Origin: DATFLL01 sp035267785
GTDB lineage: Bacteria; Pseudomonadota; Gammaproteobacteria; DATFLL01
Length of the DNA: 62,481 nt
Assembly: GCA_035267785.1 (NCBI GenBank)
Contig: DATFLL010000098.1
Coordinates: 1 to 62,481, forward strand
Reading direction: 5' to 3'
A program made the translations under genes and the position numbers. The notes beneath the pieces were generated by a model that was given only the letters and a program-made list of their open reading frames with translations, was not told the origin of the DNA and made no database searches. Positions 35,180-44,335 of the stretch are shown here, piece after piece (position 1 is the stretch's first letter; each line of letters begins with the position of its first letter).

Positions 35180-36667
35180 TTACTGAGACGGGCGCAAACC
35201 CTTGGGCACCACCACGCGCTCGGCCAGCTCGAACAGGCCCTGCACGGCCAGGGCCAGCAGGGCCGCGGGCACCGCACCCTGGAGGATCAGACCGGTATCG
35301 TCCAGCCGAATGCCCGTGAGGATCGGCTGGCCGTAGCCGCCCGCACCGATGAGGGCGCCCAGGGTCGCGGTGCCGATATTGATCGCTGCCGAGGTCTTGA
35401 TGCCGGCCAGGATGCTGCGCGCGGCCAGCGGCAGCTGCACCAGGCGCAGGCGCGCACCCGGCGGCAGGCCCAGGGCGCGGGCAGACTCCAGAACGGGCGT
35501 CGGAATATCGTGCAGTCCCGTGTAGGTGTTGCGAACGATGGGCAGCAGGCTGTACAGGAACAGCGCCACAATGGCCGGCGGGCCGCCGATACCCAGTAAC
35601 GGGATCATGAACACCAGCAGCGCCAGCGCGGGGATGGTCTGGACGATGCCCACAGCGCTCAGGATCACCTGCCCGCTGCGCGGACGCAGCCAGGCGAGCA
35701 CGCCCAGCGGAACGGCGAAGACGATGGCCGCCGACAGGGAGATGGCCACGAGGGTCAGGTGCTCCAGCGTGCGCTGCCACAGGCGCCGCCAAAAACCGGC
35801 GGCCCGGGCGGACGTCGTGAGATCGAAATGCTTGCGCAGAAAACCGGCCGCGACCCGCTGCTCGGACTCGCGCTGAATCTTGGCCTGTGCGTTCATCCGG
35901 CGCATCGTCGCCTCGTCGATGGTGCCCTGCAGGCGCTCGAGCACCGCCGCGGCGTCGGTGGACAGGTCGGAGCGGTACAGCAGCACCGCCTGATAATCCG
36001 GAAAATAACCGCGGTCGTCCTTGAGCGTACGCAGATGGTAATAGGCGATCTCGGCGTCGGTGCTGTACAGGTCGGTCACCTGGATGGTCCCGGCTTCCAG
36101 CCCCCGGTAGGCCAGGTCGTGATCCAGCCCGCGCACGTCCGTTTGCGGCAGGCCGTAGAAGCGCTTCAGCCCGGGCCAGCCGTCGGCCCGATCCATGAAC
36201 TCGTTGCTGAAACCGAAGGTGAGATTCGGGTGTGCCTTGAGATCGGAGATGGTGCGGACATGCAGGTGGCGCGCGAGCGTCTGTTTCATGCCGAGTGCGT
36301 AGGTGTTGTTGAAGCCCAGCGGCGCCGTCATCTTCACGCCGTGCTCGGCCAGTGCAGTGCGCAGCGCCGCCAGCGTCGGGAGCTTCCGACCGGCGAAGAT
36401 TTCATTGCGCAGCGTGCCCGTGTATTCGGGATAGACGTCGATGTCGCCCTTGAGCAGCGCGCTCCACAGCACGCGGGTGCCGCCGAGCTGCTCGCGGTGA
36501 TTCGCCGCCACACCCTCGGCCTTGAGCAGCTCGGTCGTGATTTCCCCGAGGATTACCGACTCGGTGAATTTCTTCGAGCCGACCTCGACCGGTTTAGCGG
36601 CCCAAACCGGCAGAGCCAGCGCCGCAAGCATCAGCGCGGCCAGAGCGCGTTTACAGGGCCGGCGCAT
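35180..36667 (-). CDS. Osmoprotectant ABC transporter, substrate-binding protein fused to permease
   Basis: A 495-residue fusion. Residues 1-23 are a signal/membrane segment. Residues 24-285 match the choline/betaine-binding OpuAC-like domain (VGSKKFTESVILGEI at its start, GDIDVYPEYTGTL in the ligand region). Residues about 305-490 are a permease domain with five to six helices and the ABC loop EsARALGLPPGARLRLVQLP. Imports glycine betaine, choline or similar for osmoprotection. It ends an operon with the ATPase gene, with an ATG/TGA overlap. Confidence 0.9.
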   Translation of the reverse strand: MRRPCKRALAALMLAALALPVWAAKPVEVGSKKFTESVILGEITTELLKAEGVAANHREQLGGTRVLWSALLKGDIDVYPEYTGTLRNEIFAGRKLPTLAALRTALAEHGVKMTAPLGFNNTYALGMKQTLARHLHVRTISDLKAHPNLTFGFSNEFMDRADGWPGLKRFYGLPQTDVRGLDHDLAYRGLEAGTIQVTDLYSTDAEIAYYHLRTLKDDRGYFPDYQAVLLYRSDLSTDAAAVLERLQGTIDEATMRRMNAQAKIQRESEQRVAAGFLRKHFDLTTSARAAGFWRRLWQRTLEHLTLVAISLSAAIVFAVPLGVLAWLRPRSGQVILSAVGIVQTIPALALLVFMIPLLGIGGPPAIVALFLYSLLPIVRNTYTGLHDIPTPVLESARALGLPPGARLRLVQLPLAARSILAGIKTSAAINIGTATLGALIGAGGYGQPILTGIRLDDTGLILQGAVPAALLALAVQGLFELAERVVVPKGLRPSQ

Positions 36668-37419
36668 CAGGTGGCGTCCCCGGCGGTGCCCGAGACACCG
36701 ACCCGCTGTGCCTGCATGAATCTGATCACGAAGGGGTCGGACGGCCGCTCGGCCAGCTCCTCGGCCGTGCCCTGCTGCACCACCCGCCCGTCGCGCAGCA
36801 GCAATATAGTGTCGCCGAAGAAGGCCGCCTCGCTCATATCGTGGGTGACCAGCACCACCGTCTTGCCCAGGGCCTCGAACACCGCCTTGAGCTCGTTCTG
36901 CAGCTCGAAACGGATCATGGGGTCCAGCGCGCCCAGCGGCTCATCGAGCAGGAGCAGATCGGGGTCCAACATCAGGGCACGCATCAAGGCGACGCGCTGA
37001 CGCTGGCCGCCCGAGAGCTTGACCGGGTAGCGCTCCAGCATCTCCATCGGCAGGCGCACCAGCTCCGCCAGCTCGGCAACGCGGCTGTCGATGTCGCCGG
37101 CATTCCAGCCGAGGTACTGCGCCATCAGCGTGACGTTGCGCCGCGCCGTGAGGTGCGGAAACAGCCCGCCCTCCTGAATCACGTAGCCCATGCGGTGGCG
37201 CAGCTCCAGCACGTTGTCGGCGGTGAGCGTGGTGCCGTCGAACGAGACCGTGCCGCGGTCCGGGCGGATGAGGCCGATCATCAGCCGCACCAGGGTCGTC
37301 TTGCCGCAGCCGCTGGGCCCGATGACGGCCAGCGTCTTTCCCGGAGTTACCGACAGCGATCCGAGCTCCAGCACCGTTGTGCCGGCATAGGTTTTGGCGA
37401 TGTCGTGGAGTTGGAACAT
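36667..37419 (-). CDS. Osmoprotectant ABC transporter ATP-binding protein
   Basis: A 250-residue ATPase. Walker A is GPSGCGKTT, the Q-loop YVIQEGGLFPHL, the signature LSGGQRQRVALMRAL, Walker B DLLLLDEPLGALD and the switch His in LVTHDMSEA. The EALAFPHL-like Q-loop and 'EGGLFPHLT' are typical of the OpuCA/ProV-type subfamily. No CBS domains follow the ATPase core, unlike ProV. Its stop overlaps the start of the fused binding-permease gene. Confidence 0.92.
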   Translation of the reverse strand: MFQLHDIAKTYAGTTVLELGSLSVTPGKTLAVIGPSGCGKTTLVRLMIGLIRPDRGTVSFDGTTLTADNVLELRHRMGYVIQEGGLFPHLTARRNVTLMAQYLGWNAGDIDSRVAELAELVRLPMEMLERYPVKLSGGQRQRVALMRALMLDPDLLLLDEPLGALDPMIRFELQNELKAVFEALGKTVVLVTHDMSEAAFFGDTILLLRDGRVVQQGTAEELAERPSDPFVIRFMQAQRVGVSGTAGDAT

Positions 37420-37523
37420 GCGCGGGTTAAGAGGGTTTGACTTGAGTCCAGGCTAACCCGATGTGAGACGTTTTGCCATGCATTCGGTGGCCTTCGATTC
37501 ACCGGATAGGACCGTTGCCGCCG

Positions 37524-38042
37524 TCACAAGACCCGGAGTTGTATTGCCAACAGGGAGACGTAGCGCAGCACGGAGATGATGACGATGAACCGTGCAATAT
37601 ATCCAAACGCCGGCCACGGGGTATTCCAGGCGCAGCGCCAGATCGCTACCCACGCGAAGATGAAATAGACCGTCACCGGAGATCCGAAAAGCCCCCAGAG
37701 ATAATATATCCGTAGATCCGGCTGAACCGAAAAGGCACTCGTCACCGCCGCCAGGCCGACGACGCGCATCAGTCCCGACAATAGGACCACGGCGAACGAC
37801 CCGATGATCCCAATGAGCCGGTAGGCACTACCCAGGGAACGCTCGCCGCGCCAATGTTGATCCATGAACTCGATAACAGAAGCCCGCTCGGGCTTCACTT
37901 CCGGGAGCTCGGGGCGTGGCGGGACCTCGGTACCACGTTCCCCCAGGAGCCCCTCCAACACTTCGTATGCCGCTTCAGTGAGCGTCCCCCGGGCGTGCAA
38001 ATCAAGTAACTCCTCGGTAGGCATCCGACGATAGTCGTCCAA
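37524..38042 (-). CDS. Four-helix membrane protein, family A copy 1
   Basis: A 172-residue protein of unknown function. Residues 1-45 are a soluble head (MPTEELLDLHARGTLTEAAYEVLEGLLGERG, ends given) that recurs in small bacterial membrane proteins. Then HWRGERSLGSAYRLIG leads into three to four helices ending WVAIWRCAWNTPWPAFGYIA. A frameshifted paralogue with the same head and tail (HWRGERSL, WVAIWRCAWNT) is at 38943-39498. It starts a run of minus-strand small envelope genes. Confidence 0.65.
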   Translation of the reverse strand: MDDYRRMPTEELLDLHARGTLTEAAYEVLEGLLGERGTEVPPRPELPEVKPERASVIEFMDQHWRGERSLGSAYRLIGIIGSFAVVLLSGLMRVVGLAAVTSAFSVQPDLRIYYLWGLFGSPVTVYFIFAWVAIWRCAWNTPWPAFGYIARFIVIISVLRYVSLLAIQLRVL

Positions 38043-38087
38043 GAGCCGTTCTCGATCGATCTCAATTCCGCCCCCTTTTCCTTGTTG

Positions 38088-38507
38088 TCAGCTCGCGGGC
38101 AGCCCCGGCGTCAGCACCTGAACCAGCACGGCCGAAATATTGGACAGTACTAGGAACAATACGAAGGGAACCGGGCTCGGACGCGGGAACCACCGCGCCA
38201 GCACCAGCCGGCCGACAAACAATACGGCGACGACCACAGCCAGATAGAACGGCTCAACCAGGTTGGCCATTGTCTTGCCCGGAAACGCGAACTCCCAGCG
38301 CTGGACGTCCCACAAATACCAATAGGTAATACCGGGAAGCAGCCAGGCAATGCACTCAAACCAACGCACGGTCATCCGCTTCCAGAGCCACGCCGCCCCC
38401 AATACCCCCAGGATTAGCACGAGAACGGGAACGAGATAAATTTCATTGAGCAGCAAAAATGCATCGAGATGCATGCTTATGAAATTCCATAACGAAGTCA
38501 CTGACAC
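38088..38507 (-). CDS. Small polytopic membrane protein, unknown
   Basis: A 139-residue protein with about four hydrophobic helices (LVPVLVLILGVLGAAWLW, CIAWLLPGITYWYLW, PFYLAVVVAVLFVGRLVLA, PFVLFLVLSNISAVLVQVL). No family recognised. It lies in line with its neighbours on the minus strand, with gaps of about 40 bases, so an operon is likely. Confidence 0.55.
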   Translation of the reverse strand: MSVTSLWNFISMHLDAFLLLNEIYLVPVLVLILGVLGAAWLWKRMTVRWFECIAWLLPGITYWYLWDVQRWEFAFPGKTMANLVEPFYLAVVVAVLFVGRLVLARWFPRPSPVPFVLFLVLSNISAVLVQVLTPGLPAS

Positions 38508-38543
38508 CTCCCTGTTACCTGATTCGCCGTGCTGGCCCGCGCA

Positions 38544-38930
38544 TTACCGCGACCAATCGCAGCGAACGGGTTCGCGGTAGTCGGCAACGCGTATCGTTCC
38601 GCCGACCCCCTTCGACTGCACTACAACCATCCCGATCGAGGGTGCCTCAAAGCGAACCGAAAGTTCATTTTCCTCAAAAGGTGGCTCAATCGCCGGCCAA
38701 TCGATCCGAGTCGAAATGAACCCCTTGGCGCCCACCGAGGCGACGAGTCCCCTTGCATCGAACAGACTCGCGTCCGCAATTTCGTCCCGGCCCCGCTCGT
38801 CCGAGCCCACATGAAACATGACGTCGAACGTCGTACCCGAACAAACCAGCGTGGACGTCGACCATGCGGTTGCCGGCCACCCGGATAAGAGACCAATCAT
38901 CAGGATTGCCAACCGGCGGGACCGATTCAT
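38544..38930 (-). CDS. Small secreted protein, unknown
   Basis: A 128-residue protein with a signal peptide (LAILMIGLLSGWPATAWS) and a mature part of about 105 residues with two Cys (LVCSGTTFDV and REPVRCDWS), able to form one disulfide between its ends. Beta-rich by composition. No family recognised. Part of the minus-strand run. Confidence 0.55.
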   Translation of the reverse strand: MNRSRRLAILMIGLLSGWPATAWSTSTLVCSGTTFDVMFHVGSDERGRDEIADASLFDARGLVASVGAKGFISTRIDWPAIEPPFEENELSVRFEAPSIGMVVVQSKGVGGTIRVADYREPVRCDWSR

Positions 38931-38942
38931 TTCACCGTACCG

Positions 38943-39498
38943 CTACCACTGACCGAAAGCCCGAACCCCCGCCCAGACTCCGGCCGCGAACCGCAGCACA
39001 TGGGTAACGACGAGAAACCGCGCCACGTATCCGAAGCCTTTCCAGTCCGTATTCCAGGCGCAGCGCCAGATCGCTACCCACGCGAACACCAGATAGGCCG
39101 TCAAGTGCGCGCCGAACATCCCCGCGACCAGGACTATCCTCAAGACCAATGCGGTGGGCAGGACGGTCACGGCGAAAAGATCCGCGGCAACGGTGACTCC
39201 CACGACCACGCCGACGCCAACCACTCCCACCAGCCAAAACGCGCTCGCCAGGGACCGCTCCCCCCCGCCAGTGCGCGCCCATGAACTCATCGAAGCGGTC
39301 GAATAGGCCCTTTGCGGCAGTGCCGTTACGCCGCAGGTCCAATCTGACGCCGCGCCCGCTCAGGACCTCCTCCAAGGCATCGTAGGCGACGTCGGTGAGC
39401 CCCTTACTGTCGTACGACGCCACGAGGGCCTCTGTTGGAGTTTCCTCATAGTTCGTCTTCAATTGTGCGCGGTCAGGATCCACTACCGGACCTCTCAC
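38943..39498 (-). pseudogene. Frameshifted paralogue of the family A membrane protein
   Basis: Two overlapping minus-strand frames together encode a paralogue of the 37524-38042 product. The first frame gives the head (TPTEALVASYDSKGLTDVAYD, ends given, to EFMGAHWRG), the second gives GERSLASAFWLVG to WVAIWRCAWNTDWKGFGYVA and the end. The switch falls on a run of seven G (C7 on the plus strand at 39260-39266): deleting one G restores HWRGERSL exactly as in copy 1, for a product of about 184 residues. It is either a recent mutation, a slippable tract or a sequence error. Its ATG overlaps the stop of the upstream gene. Confidence 0.8.
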
Positions 39499-40121
39499 GG
39501 GCGTTGACGGCCGTTCATCTGTACAGCTGTACCCGCAGTCACGTCAACGTCGAATTGAGCCGCTTTCAGATAATCCGTCGTCGTAAGGACAAAGCGACCG
39601 GGCTGCGGCAAGGGCTCCAACGAAATCCAGTCCCCGCCATTTCCGGGTCCCGAGTAGCCCGCGACTTTGTGCGCAAACAAGGGAATCTCAATTACCGATC
39701 GCTTGCCGGGTTGCTCGATCACCAGGCGTTCCCGGTGATCGCGCGAGAACGGGTCGACCAGTTCCAGATGGTACCGGTACGTGTGGCCCCAGGCCTGGAC
39801 GTCCTGAATCGGGCCGCGATCCACGTCGTGAAAGGCGAAGGCCGGCAACCAAGTGCCGAAGATATTCCTGTGAGCGAGAAGGACGAGAACCACCGCTGAC
39901 ACCGTGATCGCTGACACGGCGCCGGGCGCGCGCTTCACCCAAAGGCCGGCGAACATCCCTGCCACTAGCACCGTAATCCCGCTCAATGTGAGGAAGAACG
40001 CAGTACCTTCGAGGCTCGCGCCATAACGAAACCAGTTCGTTTCCAGCGCGGTAAGCCCAACGGCAAAAGCTACCCAGAAAATGGCCGCAATGACGAATTC
40101 GTATACTTGCGGGCGATCCAT
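39495..40121 (-). CDS. Membrane protein with four N-terminal helices, unknown
   Basis: A 208-residue protein. Four hydrophobic segments lie in the first 105 residues (EFVIAAIFWVAFAVGLTALE, TAFFLTLSGITVLVAGMFAGLW, AVSAITVSAVVLVLLAH), then a soluble region of about 100 residues (GHTYRYHLELVDPFSRDHRERL, ends given). No family recognised. Its stop overlaps the start of the frameshifted paralogue by 4 bases, so those two were translated as a pair. Confidence 0.55.
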   Translation of the reverse strand: MDRPQVYEFVIAAIFWVAFAVGLTALETNWFRYGASLEGTAFFLTLSGITVLVAGMFAGLWVKRAPGAVSAITVSAVVLVLLAHRNIFGTWLPAFAFHDVDRGPIQDVQAWGHTYRYHLELVDPFSRDHRERLVIEQPGKRSVIEIPLFAHKVAGYSGPGNGGDWISLEPLPQPGRFVLTTTDYLKAAQFDVDVTAGTAVQMNGRQRP

Positions 40122-40200
40122 ACGGATTGGCTCCTTGTCAGCGCTCCAACGTCTACACGCAAGGAATTGTAGCCTCGTTGCTCAAGGCTCCCCTCAATGG

Positions 40201-40566
40201 CTACTGTCGCCTGACTGCGCCCCAAACGCCCACGGCGCTCAACAGACACGCATTCACAAAGACCCCATCGGCAGTGGCGCTGCCTAATGCCAAGACGGCC
40301 GCCCCGATAAGAATTCCGGCCCCAACTAGATACCAGGACAGATTGGTTGGCCTCAAAAAGAGTAAAACAAGACCCACCATGCTCAGCGCGGCCTCCAGGG
40401 CGTTGGGGATCACGATGGCCGCGAACGCCGCGACCGGGATGCCGAGCGCCTGAAAATTTGTATAACCCCAAAACAAAGGCGTCAGACAACACCAGACTAA
40501 CACGACGAACAGGGCGCAGCGCGCCGCGCGCTGTTCCCTCTGGATTGCTGTTCCGGCTAACGACAT
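40201..40566 (-). CDS. Small membrane protein, unknown
   Basis: A 121-residue protein with about four helices (CALFVVLVWCCLTPLFWGY, ALGIPVAAFAAIVIPNALEA, LSMVGLVLLFLRP, LVGAGILIGAAVLALG). The start at 40566 begins MSLAGTAIQREQR and gives compact topology; the longer reading frame to 40764 would overlap the YcxB-like gene. No function can be given. Confidence 0.5.
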   Translation of the reverse strand: MSLAGTAIQREQRAARCALFVVLVWCCLTPLFWGYTNFQALGIPVAAFAAIVIPNALEAALSMVGLVLLFLRPTNLSWYLVGAGILIGAAVLALGSATADGVFVNACLLSAVGVWGAVRRQ

Positions 40567-40612
40567 ATCCAACCATCCGGCTCCGATTCTACGGGTCAAA
40601 ATCCTCCGGCCA

Positions 40613-41089
40613 TCAGCCACTATGCGCGAGCACGAAGCTGAGCGCGTCGTCGGACAAATCCGGCTTGGGAATATAGATATGCATGCCTTCCCGCGGCCAC
40701 AGAAAAACCCCGTTTTCGCTTTCCTTGATCCGTGTAAATGCCGTCCAGCTGTAACTCGTTTCACTGTAAGGGGTGGAGATTTGCAGGACGGAATCCGTCA
40801 TCGCCAGCGTCATGTCGGAACCAAATGCCTTGCTGGATTTCTGGCGCCTGATCCACCTTCCCTTTCTCAGGTAGATGAGAACCAGCTCAAATACTCCCAG
40901 GCCTGCCAAGCCGCCGGCGAAGCTCAACTGCTGGGGCCGAAAGACCGCGATCGCCAGCCCAACGACAATCAACGCGAGGCCAAGTCCCAGATTCGCCTTG
41001 CCCCACGACCCTTTAAGCGCCATACGGTCCGAGTAGCACTGCTCCAAATAGGCCTCATCGAATGGTATCGTCAGCTCGTACTTCACCAC
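40613..41089 (-). CDS. YcxB-like membrane protein
   Basis: A 158-residue protein. An N-terminal beta segment (YELTIPFDEAYLEQCYSDRM) is followed by two helices (LGLGLALIVVGLAIAVF, GLAGLGVFELVLIYL) and a C-terminal beta domain with ETSYSWTAFTRIKESENGVFL (ends given) as in YcxB-like proteins, which pair two helices with a PH-like domain. Function unknown. Confidence 0.6.
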   Translation of the reverse strand: MVKYELTIPFDEAYLEQCYSDRMALKGSWGKANLGLGLALIVVGLAIAVFRPQQLSFAGGLAGLGVFELVLIYLRKGRWIRRQKSSKAFGSDMTLAMTDSVLQISTPYSETSYSWTAFTRIKESENGVFLWPREGMHIYIPKPDLSDDALSFVLAHSG

Positions 41090-41358
41090 GTCCCCTTCTC
41101 AATAATCCGGTTCATGCCGCCCCCGAACGCGTTTCACTGGCTTGCTGCTGTGGCATCCTCCAGAATGCCAACACAAAAGCCGCCTTTCTCGCCGGGGCCT
41201 CGTGTGGACCGATCGCCGGAGAGAGATAGGCGGGGGCGACGGACTCAGCCGACCCGATAAAAATCCCCAGATCGACCCCGGTCAGCGCCGCACTGGGTGC
41301 CGCCTGTTTATTACCTTCCGGGCCATGCCAAACGAGCCGGGCGGAATATTCGGCGGCA

Positions 41359-42393
41359 TCATTCCGGGCGCGATGCCTTGGGCGCCCGACGCAGATTGAC
41401 CTTTATCCTGGCCAGTTTCCATTGCTGGTGCTCGAACACGTAACCGAATGTGAACACGACCCGAACGGGGTGTGTCGGGTAGAAGCCCTTGAGCAGCAGT
41501 ATCCCGTTCCGATCGACGCTCGGGGCCCCGACCAGCTTTGGCGCGACGTTATCGAGCTGCAGAAAGTTGACCTTGTTTTCCTCGAACGATTTCGCCGCCG
41601 TATTGAGCTCGGCGGGTGTCACCTGGGCACGCCACAAACTCGATATGTATTTGTGAAAACCGGTGAAATCTTTTTCGTTCACGGAACGGCCGAATTCGTG
41701 CATCGACTCTTTGACAAGGGCCACCCTTTCGGTCTTGCTGAGCATGTTCCCGGCGGTGGCGGTCCCCGGCGCCGAGCCTTTTCGCGCGGCCGCGTACTTC
41801 GTGGCGCTGGACACAACATCGCCCAGTGCCGCCTTGATGGAAGCAAGGCCGGCGGAATTGGAGGCGGCGACCAGCAGGAGCTTGGTGTTCGACAGATACG
41901 GGATCTCCCGCTGGAGTATGGTCGTGTGCATGCTCGGCAGGTGGTATTCGAAGCTCAAATACTGGACACCATTGACCTTATGGGAGGCGCACGACTTGAA
42001 CTGGGTGTCGCTGCCATAGGTCGCGCGGAGCTGCCCGGGTAGCGCGGCGCAGGCCTCTTTGACCGTCTCTGGGGTAATTACATCCCCACCCGGCACAAGC
42101 TGCGCACTGATGTTGTTCTGAAAATTCTTCGTCGAATATTTTCGGTCGAAATAGTATTCCACGTCTCCCTGTTTGATGCGCTCCAACGTCGCCTTCGCCT
42201 GGTCCGGGTCGACCATTGTCAAGCCAAAGTCATTCAGAGACTTCTTCGTAAAATCCTTCGAAACGTTCTCCCGATTGAGTACCGCCCAGTCGCTGGACAG
42301 GCTGAACGGAAAGCCGAAGTCGCTCTGGTACTGAGCGGCACTCACTCCGAACGAACTTAGGGACAGCAGGCAAACCAAAAATATCTTTCTCAT
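41359..42393 (-). CDS. Secreted protein of unknown function
   Basis: A 344-residue protein with a signal peptide (KIFLVCLLSLSSFGVSA). The mature chain has two parts: residues 20-200 with two Cys (VKEACAALPGQL, QFKSCASHKVNG), resembling proteins that bind or process a ligand around a disulfide, and residues 215-330 with a helical then beta pattern (VNEKDFTGFHKYISSLWRAQ, VVFTFGYVFEHQQWKLARI) like SnoaL/NTF2-type domains. I cannot assign a family securely. The ATG at 42393 is preferred because it begins the signal peptide. Confidence 0.6.
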   Translation of the reverse strand: MRKIFLVCLLSLSSFGVSAAQYQSDFGFPFSLSSDWAVLNRENVSKDFTKKSLNDFGLTMVDPDQAKATLERIKQGDVEYYFDRKYSTKNFQNNISAQLVPGGDVITPETVKEACAALPGQLRATYGSDTQFKSCASHKVNGVQYLSFEYHLPSMHTTILQREIPYLSNTKLLLVAASNSAGLASIKAALGDVVSSATKYAAARKGSAPGTATAGNMLSKTERVALVKESMHEFGRSVNEKDFTGFHKYISSLWRAQVTPAELNTAAKSFEENKVNFLQLDNVAPKLVGAPSVDRNGILLLKGFYPTHPVRVVFTFGYVFEHQQWKLARIKVNLRRAPKASRPE

Positions 42394-42879
42394 ATTTCGA
42401 CTTCTTCGTAGTTCAAACAAAAAGATAGGCAGGAGCAGGATCAGCGGAGCCGTTTGACTGCAGGCCTTGGCTACGCGCAGTCGGCAGCCGAACCTGGACG
42501 CTCGGTCCGAGAGCGGGGCGGGCGCACTGACCGGACAACCAATGGGTGGCGAAGTCCGGCGCACGCAGCACCAGGGAATCCTGACAATTCAGCTCGGCTA
42601 TTATCCTGAGTCTTGCGCCCGGCGGTTGCTCACCCCGGGGGCAGGCGGCACATCTCTCCCGAAGGGCGCCCCTAAGAGGCAAAAACCGCGTTGTCGTTTA
42701 TACGTTGATACATCGATAGTCGTCGGACGCTCTCGGACGAACCTTGAGCGTTTTTCGCGTGACCGCTGTCAAACTGGCAGACCGGACGGGGCATGGGAGG
42801 TTCAAGACCGCCCAAACGCCGCCGGGCGGGCAAGGCGACCATCCGCCTTCCGTGCCGGGGGATTGTACCGTTCTGCCGG
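42394..42879. other. Intergenic region without a supported gene
   Basis: 486 bases between two minus-strand genes. Open frames exist on both strands but none has a good start, ribosome site or recognisable sequence. No strong hairpin or repeat was found by eye. Confidence 0.4.
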
Positions 42880-43419
42880 TCATTCGCCCTCGTAGACGAC
42901 ATTGGAGAACTTGACGTGGACGGACGAGGCGAACAGCCGACACTGTTTGTGGGGGATGCGAATTCCGCTCGCGCTCTCTTGCCGACCATCCACGCCGGCC
43001 GAATAGTGGCCCCCAGCCGTCCAGCTGTATTCGAAGTGATACGTCTTGCCCGCCTCGATTGCCATCAGGCGTTTACTGGTCACGACCTCCTTGTCGCGCA
43101 GGCCGGCCACGCCGATCGACATGACGCCATCCCGAATTTCCCCGCCCTCGGACCGGGCCAGCGCGACCAGCTTGAAGGCGTTTCGTTTTCCATCCGAACA
43201 TCCGACGTCAAAGCCCGGATACCACTTGCGATTCGGATCCTTGTGCAGACCGACAAGCTGGAAATCACCCTGGATGGTTCCCGCCTTGCCGACCTTCTTG
43301 AAAACGTGTCTATGATAGTGCGCCGCGGGCACGTCCCAATCGAAGTCCAGCCGCTTCGCACAACCGGACGTCAACAGACTTGCCGCCGACAGGATTACCC
43401 ACCCCTTGACTGCGTTCAT
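42880..43419 (-). CDS. Lipoprotein of unknown function
   Basis: A 179-residue protein with lipobox LLTSGC after the signal peptide. The mature part has two further Cys (FDVGCSDGKRN and HKQCRLF) and the segments AIEAGKTYHFEYSWTAGGHY and SVHVKFSNVVYEGE, a beta-sandwich-like pattern. The start at 43419 begins the signal; the longer frame to 43467 is not needed. No function assigned. Confidence 0.6.
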   Translation of the reverse strand: MNAVKGWVILSAASLLTSGCAKRLDFDWDVPAAHYHRHVFKKVGKAGTIQGDFQLVGLHKDPNRKWYPGFDVGCSDGKRNAFKLVALARSEGGEIRDGVMSIGVAGLRDKEVVTSKRLMAIEAGKTYHFEYSWTAGGHYSAGVDGRQESASGIRIPHKQCRLFASSVHVKFSNVVYEGE

Positions 43420-43491
43420 ACGCCCCCTCCGAATGTTACTTGTTATCGACGGAGCCGAGCAGGCCACACGCTGTTCCGTCCCTCTCCCGCC

Positions 43492-43953
43492 TCACTCCCC
43501 CGAGCATGCGCCGTCGACGAACGGGTTGCTCGTACAAATATCGAATGCACACTTTGAAGTCGGCACCAGGACACTCAGCGTCTTGCTGTGCGCCTTCTGA
43601 TAAGCAAGCCAGCCGGGCGGCAACCTGACGAGGAGGAATGCGCTCAACGATTGGCCGTCGAATTCGTACACCGCCATCATCTGCCGCTTACCGATATTGA
43701 ACCGAAGCTCATACGCCGGATGCTTGCCAACGGCGGACCGGTTGGGCTTTGCGAAGGCACTTTCATATGCCTTGTCGCAAGCATCCAGCCCGGGCTTGCC
43801 GAGCCTCTCGCGCGCGGCAGCGGCCCGGGCCTGCCACGATGCTTCAAGGTCGCCGGCCGCAGAGGCAGCCGTCGACGCCAGGGCACCAAAGAATACGAGC
43901 GCCGTGGCCAGACCTATCCTTACCTTAGGTATATCCAATGTCTCCCTCCCCAT
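43492..43953 (-). CDS. Small secreted protein; intact parent of a remnant at 47.9 kb
   Basis: A 153-residue protein with signal peptide (GLATALVFFGALASTAASA). Four Cys: one in LDACDKAYE and three near the end (SKCAFDICTSNPFVDGACSGE, ends given). The C-terminal segment GWLAYQKAHSKTLSVLVPT is repeated almost exactly by the remnant at 47857-48036. Unknown function. It is divergent from the transporter unit at 44336. Confidence 0.6.
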   Translation of the reverse strand: MGRETLDIPKVRIGLATALVFFGALASTAASAAGDLEASWQARAAAARERLGKPGLDACDKAYESAFAKPNRSAVGKHPAYELRFNIGKRQMMAVYEFDGQSLSAFLLVRLPPGWLAYQKAHSKTLSVLVPTSKCAFDICTSNPFVDGACSGE

Positions 43954-44110
43954 TTGTCACGTTCGTTGATTTCCCCGCGAGAAACCGCGCAGGTCCGCCT
44001 TTCCGGTCGGCGAACGCGGTGCGCGCCCTTATCACACGCTTTAAGGATCCCGCCCGCATCGTGCCGCGAGGTCTTGTAAGGCCAGATTCAATCACCGAAT
44101 CCGGCCCCAC

Positions 44111-44145
44111 GCACCTATTCGGTGCCCGACGCCACCGTATGGTGC
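44111..44145. promoter_or_regulatory. Tandem NtrC-type binding sites
   Basis: Site 1 (44111-44125) is GCACCTATTCGGTGC, an exact GCACC-N5-GGTGC dyad as in NtrC enhancers. Site 2 (44131-44145) is GCCACCGTATGGTGC, with one perfect half. Their centres are 20 bases apart, about two helical turns, and they lie about 80-110 bases upstream of a -24/-12 element. Confidence 0.65.
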
Positions 44146-44223
44146 AACGAATTCCACGCACGAGTTGCGCAATCACCGAACAATCACAAATATAAACAAT
44201 GCGTTAGTAAATTGCACCCAGGA

Positions 44224-44239
44224 TGGCCCGGGTCTTGCC
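44224..44239 (+). promoter_or_regulatory. Sigma-54 -24/-12 promoter
   Basis: TGGCCCGGGTCTTGCC matches the RpoN consensus TGGCAC-N5-TTGC with the invariant GG and GC ten bases apart. It is about 97 bases before the transporter start, with the NtrC-type sites at enhancer distance. Confidence 0.7.
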
Positions 44240-44335
44240 TATATATCGGCGGGTGTCTCGCACTGGCCGGGACGATCCCAACAGTTTCTATCCAATGATG
44301 ACCAGCTGCGCAAAACACATGACTTGGGGGATGCT

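Noticed and set aside
44041..44160. ANTAR-type antitermination hairpins in the transporter leader
   Set aside because: The dyads lie upstream of the sigma-54 element, so they would not be transcribed, and they fit NtrC enhancers better.
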